Positions 57,178 through 64,000 of a DNA stretch of 64,000 nucleotides are shown here, piece after piece. Below the pieces are notes generated by a model. That model did not search any database, was not told the DNA's origin, and was given only the letters and a program-made list of their open reading frames with translations. A program made the translations under genes and the position numbers. The DNA lies in the NCBI GenBank assembly GCA_027924585.1, contig BSBM01000779.1:13543001-13607000 (forward strand). The letters run 5' to 3'. The stretch's first letter is position 1; every line of letters begins with the position of its first letter. Source of the DNA: Larix kaempferi. Lineage: Eukaryota; Streptophyta; Pinopsida; Pinales; Pinaceae.

Positions 57178-59884
57178 TAAATCCGGATCAAGGATCCAGA
57201 TAATCCCCTCATTCAAAACATAATTGCTTTTCTAGGAAGCTTGAAATGCTTTTAACCAAGTGTGAAAAAGCCAAGATAAGAATGATATAATGCCCCAAGA
57301 CGTTAAATATGAGGTTTGGTGTTTCTCTAATGTTTCTTGAGCCACCCAACTCTTTCTTACTTGTGGATCATGATCATTTGAAGCCAAATATCTTATCCAC
57401 ACTTGACGAGGATATCTTAGTGGCTAAAACCTATGATTATCACCAATGTGACTTTCATGGGTTATGATCATACATGAGGATAATAGTTGTTGGCTACCAA
57501 GCTATGCCCTCATTTTCCTTCACTATAACTGAATCTATCATACCTTCACTAATCATCTTTGGGGGACTTCATGACATTCCATTGAGACTTTTCGAAGGCC
57601 CAATACATTTTTATAGGTAGATCATTAAGAGTAATAGGAAGATGAATCAACTTACACAATATGATATCTATCCAAACATGAACTTAGAAACTGTATTTTC
57701 CACCCTTGACACTAGTCATTAAACCAAATATTACACCAAGACAAGTCCTAGTGTCTACAAATATTCCTCATTTCTTAGGACTTTCCATGGTGACCCACCC
57801 CAACCACCACCCATATGTTCTTTACCTATCTACACCTTCTTATTAGTAGATGAGGAACCTTTGACCTCATCTCCTATGTCAGGTACATCACCATCACCTA
57901 CGACTTTGTGTCAACCATTAGAAAAAAAATCCCCCCTCTCCCCATGGAGGGGATGCCATTGTACATATACCATTTTTCTTTCCCCCACTGAGTGTAACTA
58001 AGATTCCAGTCATGGATACACTAACTCTTCTGTTACTCACCCTTGGAAAAACTAGGTATTGTACCTCACAAATCCCAATCCTAATTTTTTCCTGGCATCC
58101 TCAATCCATATGGTATTCCACCCTATATCCCCTCCCATGTACCCTAACATTGAATATGAAGCCTATTGTAGCACTCCTTGTCCCAACACCACCCAAAATC
58201 AGTAAGAATGTTGGAAGAAAGAACAAAGCCATTCCGGATGCTAATCCTCATGGACTCGATGTAGCCTCTCAAACTACCACCCACATATAGATCCAACCTC
58301 ATTGTGTGAAATAATATGGTCATTAATCTCAACAAATAGTGGTCAATGTTGAGTTCATAACAACTTACTCCCTCTTCTTACATGACATTTGGTGGGGTTA
58401 TGAGGTCAAGTGAGCAATAAGATATATGGTTATACAAGTTCGCGCTTATTGTTGTCTCTTAGTAACAAAGGAGGAGGTTCAAATTTAGACTTGGTGATTG
58501 GATTTTTTGTATCATTGATAAAAATAATATATATCTAGACCTTTAATTTAAATTTGTATGACTAGGTTCTAGAAGTTTTGTGTATGTATCACCTCCTTTT
58601 TTGCTTGATGATACCCTCTCAAACTAAAGGGAATATGGCTCACAACATCTTATACATTATCCTTCAACAACAATCTCATGAAAATATCCATTGAATACTT
58701 GGAGTGGATGTACTTTATTTTTGACAGTAAAATCAAGTGTTAATGTTTTCAAGTAGTAGATAATCGCCTCCGACAATATCATACAAGTCAAGCAAAGTAT
58801 TTAGGATTTTTAAGTGAGATGATAACTCAATAAAGTTGAATGTTGAATTATCCAGCTCACCCATTTGTTAATGAGGTCCATCCATGATTGAGTAAGGGAT
58901 ATTTGTTCCACATGTCATAGAAAATAGTGGGACTATGACACTTAAACACAATAAACAAATTAGTTACATTCCTTATATATTTTCTTAATGATCATTTTGA
59001 TGTATTTTTTCATTAGATTAGTACTTCTTTTCTTATGTTCAAAACCTATGTAGTCTAATTGAATTGCATTGTAGCTAAAATGAGTGGCCATGGTTTTTGG
59101 AAGTTCATAACATGAAACTAATAAATTGATTGGGATATGTAGGGATATAATCTAATCAATTTCCATAAGACCCTTTCTTGTCTTATATTTCATGAATAAT
59201 TGGGACTTGTAAATGTTTTGAAAGGGATGGAAAATTTTTAAAAAATTTGGATGCAAACATAAGACAAGCATTTGGGAACTCAAGTCCTAATTGAAAACTA
59301 AGAGAAACATGTTAGTAAAATAATTAATTTTTTTTTAGAAAAAATCAGTAATTACACAAGATCAAATCCTATTTGGATTGATAAAACAAAAAATTAAAAC
59401 ACACAACAAATCTTTTAGGCTTTTGAGATGCTAAATACACAAACGCATATGAGAATATATAATAAAATCTATCAAAAGTATTCTCTTGATTTGAAAATTC
59501 AATAAAACTTGATACCTGAGTTGCTTGTAGGGTAATTACAACTAATGTTGTTGCACTAGGGACTTCTAGAAACATAAAAGTGAAAAAAGGTCAAAATCGC
59601 TTCATGTTTCAATAAATACATTATGGAGGCATACTAAATTCAAGGTTTGTATAGATGAACACAACACAGTTTCTTGTAGGGATATTTTTGTAGGAAACCC
59701 TATTGAGATAGACTTCCATAAGGAATTAGAGAGAAAACAATAGAGTTTTTGGAAACCCATTCTCATGCTATATCATATCAAAATCATTTTCTGCGATGGT
59801 GCCATATATAGAGGAATGTATGATGACCATCTTAAACACATTCTAGAGATGATGTGAATTGAACTATTTGAGGAATTTCAAGAA
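57178..59884. other. AT-rich unassigned DNA
   Basis: No gene, RNA or mobile-element signature is recognised. Short frames (for example 58012-58290) have no family features. Confidence 0.4.
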
Positions 59885-60450
59885 ACAAATCATGGTGTCG
59901 ATATTTCCTTTAGAATGTTTGATAAATTGAAACCATGGTATATTAATTCCAACACAATTCATGGCACTTGTTGTTTCCGATACCACATTGAATTGTAGCT
60001 CTATTATGACACATTCATGTATTTTTGCAAAAAGTAATGGCAAAGAAGTCCTCCTCCCCCACACTGCATGATTTAATTTCAATGATATTATGCAGAAGGA
60101 ATCCTTTAGATGTAGTTTTTAGTAAAAGATGTGTAGGTGGATGAATATGCCTTGAATGTGGTAATCTAGCGTTATTCCATAGGAATTTTTCTATGGATCT
60201 TTCACACCGTAGATTGTTAGATATCATGGCCATATGGATGAAATATGAATATTCTACTATGTACCCATCCTCTTATTTGGGTGTGGACTTTAAGAGAATT
60301 GAATTGCTTAAGGATGATATTTCAGTTTCAGAATTCATGGGAAAGTTTCAGAACCATGCTCCTAAATATATCAAACACTCTCATAGGTCTAGGTGGAAGC
60401 TTCCCAATTCAATTAGTCTCATGAGGTATTTGAGTGAGGCACGATATTAA
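59885..60450 (+). pseudogene. Remnant resembling an uncharacterised plant transposon protein
   Basis: In one frame FDKLKPWYINSNTIHGTCCF runs into RYHIEL (from about 59917), recalling the K-L-K-P-W...C-C-x-Y-H-x-E block found in large uncharacterised proteins repeated in plant genomes. After a frameshift near 60035 a second part reads ICLECGNLALF, then WMKYE, DFKRIELLKDD and FQNHAPKYIKHSHRSRWK, matching the later layout of that family (Cys pair, K-x-Y/F-E, basic-hydrophobic motif, F-x-x-H-x-W). The family link is from memory and no function is known. Several stops; clearly dead. Confidence 0.35.
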
Positions 60451-63400
60451 TAGTAGTATACTTTGTTGATAATTACACATTTTATCCCTAGAAAGATATA
60501 CAAAGCAAGTACTATCATTATGACCCGGTGTCTGTATTTGTGCATGTCTTGTATAAACATATATAAGTGAGTCCTGATGGTAGGGTTAGTAATCCATATT
60601 TTGATGTGATTAATGAGTACCATTTTATGTCGATGATGATCATGAGCATCATGTAATTGAGATCTTGTACCCATGTCCATGCTAAAAATGAAATAACTAT
60701 ACTAGTGAAAGAATTATAGGGAAAAGGTTTATATGCAAACTTAGATGTTGTGTATTTTTGTAGAATGGACATGGGATGGGAGGAACTATGTAAGTAATGT
60801 TGTTCTCGAAAGAGTTAAACTTAGTGTGCTTTATAGTTGAAGATATATCAAAGGTGCATATAAGCAAGAAGTGAGTGCATTCTTCTCTAGAGCAAGATAA
60901 GGATATATAGGAGCATATGAAGTGGATATATAGGAGCATATGAGGTGTAGGGAAGCTTCTTTGAATTGAAAGTCTTGGATCATGATATACAATGTAAAGG
61001 GCCTTATAACATTGTATAGAGAGTTTCGAGTCTTAAAAACCATTCTAATATCACAAAAATTACAATTTTCATTTTTAATCAACAATTGGGAAATCCAAAA
61101 TCTTTTGAAATTAATTGAAAATGGATCAAGCAATTATTTAAATGAATTTGATAGTTATTTGATTTTTTTAAAATTTTAGAAAGTTCCCTAATTACTTATT
61201 TTGTGTGATATGAATTAACATATACATACTCTAAATAATTTTATGATACCAATTAATACATGCACAATATAAAAATAAAAATACTTTCAAACAATTATAC
61301 AAGCATAAGAGAAGAATATATAGAGAGACACACACACTTCTACACTTTATATATCTATGAAATTATGTGAGTGTGATCAAATTTTATTTACTTTCCAATA
61401 AATGGTCAATTTAAACGAAGTACAGATGTTTACTAAAATACAACTATGATACATGTTCACACAGATTCAATATACTAAATTTAGTCATATTATACACAAT
61501 AATTGTATTTTACTATATTTCTTTGGTTTTATCATTAGACTAAATGTTCTTAAAGTTGAAGATGCTACATTCTTTCTAACCTTTTAAGTAGAATGAATAT
61601 GAGTAATTTTGTGAAATCAATGATATGAGATCTATTGATAACATGCGTGCCAATGGGTTGGGAATATCAAAGATATACCTTCCAATATGGTTTCGTTTAT
61701 GGCAACAGATCAAGTTGTAAAAAATATATAAATTAAAAATCAATAATAACAAAACAAAAACATAAAGTGCACTCTTTAGGTTTTATTGTACTAGACCTTG
61801 GTATGAACATTCCATGTAATAGGAACCACTGGAATCAGCCAACGAACAAAATATTCAAGTAAACTACAATATATCTTACAAATGATAAAGATACGAGGCA
61901 TGCAAACTAAATGTTATAAAAATAAGATATCTAAGTTACTATTATTATATTTCTTTTTTTTCTTTCACATGCAGTTACTATTATTATATTTCTTATTTTA
62001 ATGATATTATGAAATTCAATTTGTCTCACTTTGATTGAGAAAGCAAACTTCCTGCTACTATTATGTGTTGCCAAGATCTATACTATGTATCCAACTTTTG
62101 TTGCATGTTACAAAACTATCTGGTATGTGGTACTTGTTGGCAATTTTCAGTGCATGATCTTTGAGGTTGTTGGGGCTTCCTAGTGTATAATTATGGGGGA
62201 CTTCAACTTGTTCTTCGACCTTGCAACCTATCACGAGGACTCTAGCTTATTTCAGCCCCACCCTTTGAGCTTTCACGAGACTTGTAGGTAGCATTCTTGT
62301 TGGTTTTGTCTTGGTGGTACACACCATGACTGGCATAAATCCACCATGCTTATAAGTTGTTCAAAATACTTGCCTTGAGATTTTGCATAATCCAATTTAC
62401 ATTAGATATCATCCTTGAAATAAAAGGAAGTACCCATCTAATAACCTAAAATCATAGGTAAATATATAATACTACTAAAGAAATTAAAGCACATAGATAG
62501 GTCCATCATATCCTCTTTCATTGGAGTGGGTTTATGGTGGACCTCAGTATGATTATTTATTTTATTTTTCAGTAGTAGTGTTGAGGCTACATTTTATTTT
62601 GTCTAGCATGGGATACTATGTAAGGAATGCTTTCGATATTTTCGTTTTTACTAAAAATTTATACCATATTTTATATTTCATTTTAATTTTACTTTTAAAA
62701 TTCAAACATTTGCTCCTATCAAATTTTATAAATGAAAAATGTAACTTAGTTGTACTTGTGTTATCATGGATTTAGAGTTTGGAACCACATTTTTAACCAC
62801 CCCCTCCACTCTACCTTCAATCATGACTGACTCCAAACTCCAATAGATCAACCTAATCCAATTTGTCATTGATTCATTTTTGAAAGAGCATGAAATTCAT
62901 TCAAAATACCTCTACCCTCACCTTTAATATTTCTTAGAAATAGAAGAAGAGTAACAACAACATAAAGACATCAACATAAGGAAAAAAGAATGGCAAGGGT
63001 GAAACCCAATGAAGCTTTGATAGTGTTGGGAGAGGAAGAAACATGATTGGATAAGCATTTTTTCAAAAGGAAGTATTTATTTGTGAGAATGGTTTTTGAA
63101 CATAGGTTTTCCATTAGGGTTAGGGAGTGGGGAACCATGCACATAGGCATGTAAAAGTGGGTTCATTGCTCTCATTCTTATCTCTCATTTCTTTATTTCT
63201 CCACTCCCAATGTTCCTTTAAGTGTCTCCTACACTCCGTGCATCTTTTCGACTTGTTCCATTTTTAATTTTTAATTACTTAAAATGTAGAACTCTTGTAA
63301 TATTTTCATTTTATAATTTAGTTAATTCCTTTTTATCTTTTACACATCCTATCTACAACTAGGAACATCAATTTTGTACCATGACATACCTAGATTTCCA

Positions 63401-64000
63401 AATTGTCATGTGATATCCTTCATACTTTCATTTGTTAGTCATATCAAGGCATAGTGAAGCATTCATGCATTATTTCTTGGTTAATGTCAAAGAGGTTTCA
63501 TGGGATGTAGTCATGACTTCATTTCAAAGCCAAAGGGAAAGAAGAATTTTGTTTTATGTGTACATGATGGGATGATTAAATGCAGGTAGTGATTTCATTT
63601 CAAATCTAAACATTGAGATTTATTTGTACCTTTGATTACATTCAATTCTTTATATGTAAATTTGATATGATTTTATCAATATATAATCTCTACTTTTTGG
63701 CTTTGGTAATGGTCTGAAATTTAATATTATTTGCTTTAGCTCAAATAAAATCAAAATTACATAATAAAAATTATATTTTAACACATGCTATTTTCTTTTA
63801 ATGTCCCTTTGCACCATTACATGTTATTTTCTTTCAATGCCTCTTTGCACCATTATGGGAAATTGCTAGTTTATATTTCTAATAAATAACTTTTAGATTT
63901 GTTCAACTTCCCTTTAAATTATTTATCATCATAAACATTTATGAAAAATAAAATTGAAGTTATTATTAAATTTTTTAACTACATCCCAAATATTATAATA
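60451..64000. other. AT-rich unassigned DNA
   Basis: No gene is recognised. Small local duplications occur: GGATATATAGGAGCATATGA twice near 60900-60945, and TACTATTATTATATTTCTT twice near 61935-61995. A weak LINE-endonuclease-like phrase (IIMGDFNLFFDL) lies near 62190 but is too short to call. Confidence 0.4.

Noticed and set aside
58012-58290. 92-codon frame
   Set aside because: No recognisable domain, isolated, in AT-rich DNA without promoter or neighbour support.
62150-62280. Possible LINE endonuclease remnant (IIMGDFNLFFDL)
   Set aside because: Only one motif of about 12 residues with no supporting flanking motifs; too short to claim.

Overview
The window reads as nuclear DNA of a seed plant with a large, retrotransposon-packed genome. 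A gymnosperm such as a conifer fits best, but that is an inference from style, not a proven identification. It is visibly AT-rich, has spliceosomal introns, and nearly everything recognisable is transposable-element DNA. I see one apparently intact host gene: a five-exon Yellow Stripe-Like (YSL, oligopeptide-transporter family) metal-nicotianamine transporter at 5430-8232. Its exon lengths sum to 2193 nt, an exact 730-codon frame plus stop.

Layout. 1-4310: AT-rich DNA holding two inverted arms (about 600-1765 and 3015-4300) built from hairpin-bearing units of about 290 bp, resembling a foldback transposon. 4311-5429: YSL upstream region with two related TATA-containing modules. 5430-8232: YSL. 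8233-11100: non-coding DNA with small tandem duplications. 11104-12481: 5'-truncated plant L1 LINE, minus strand. 13202-20145: nearly full-length L1 LINE, minus strand, bounded by a perfect 14-bp target-site duplication, with ORF1 (DUF4283 plus zinc knuckle), ORF2 (endonuclease, reverse transcriptase, zf-RVT, RNase H) and a further coiled-coil reading frame downstream of RNase H. 20160-23072: unassigned. 23073-32357: complete but dead Ty3/gypsy element with two LTRs of about 1.43 kb. 33009-37100: Ty1/copia element with one LTR, 3' end missing. 39684-47019: copia element with 5-bp TSD, two LTRs and a 1349-codon polyprotein broken by only two stops. 47356-55288: related copia element whose LTRs are almost identical although its coding region is ruined; about 2.2 kb of satellite-like arrays (87, 71, 59 and 23 bp units) sit between pol remnants and the 3' LTR. 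55475-57177: gypsy RT fragment with a probable 3' LTR. 57178-64000: AT-rich DNA with one decayed remnant at 59885-60450 that resembles an uncharacterised plant transposon protein.

The most unusual signals are: (1) a third, coiled-coil reading frame at the same place after RNase H in both LINEs; (2) the copia family carrying tandem arrays between pol and the polypurine tract, with different units in each copy; (3) the contrast of near-identical LTRs and a dead interior in the 47-55 kb element, which suggests recent mobilisation in trans or LTR homogenisation; (4) the foldback-like arms, where one hairpin copy shows a compensatory stem change.

The genes do not form a pathway. The YSL is a host locus surrounded by layers of retroelement insertions. 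All coordinates were read by eye; LTR divergence values are hand counts.
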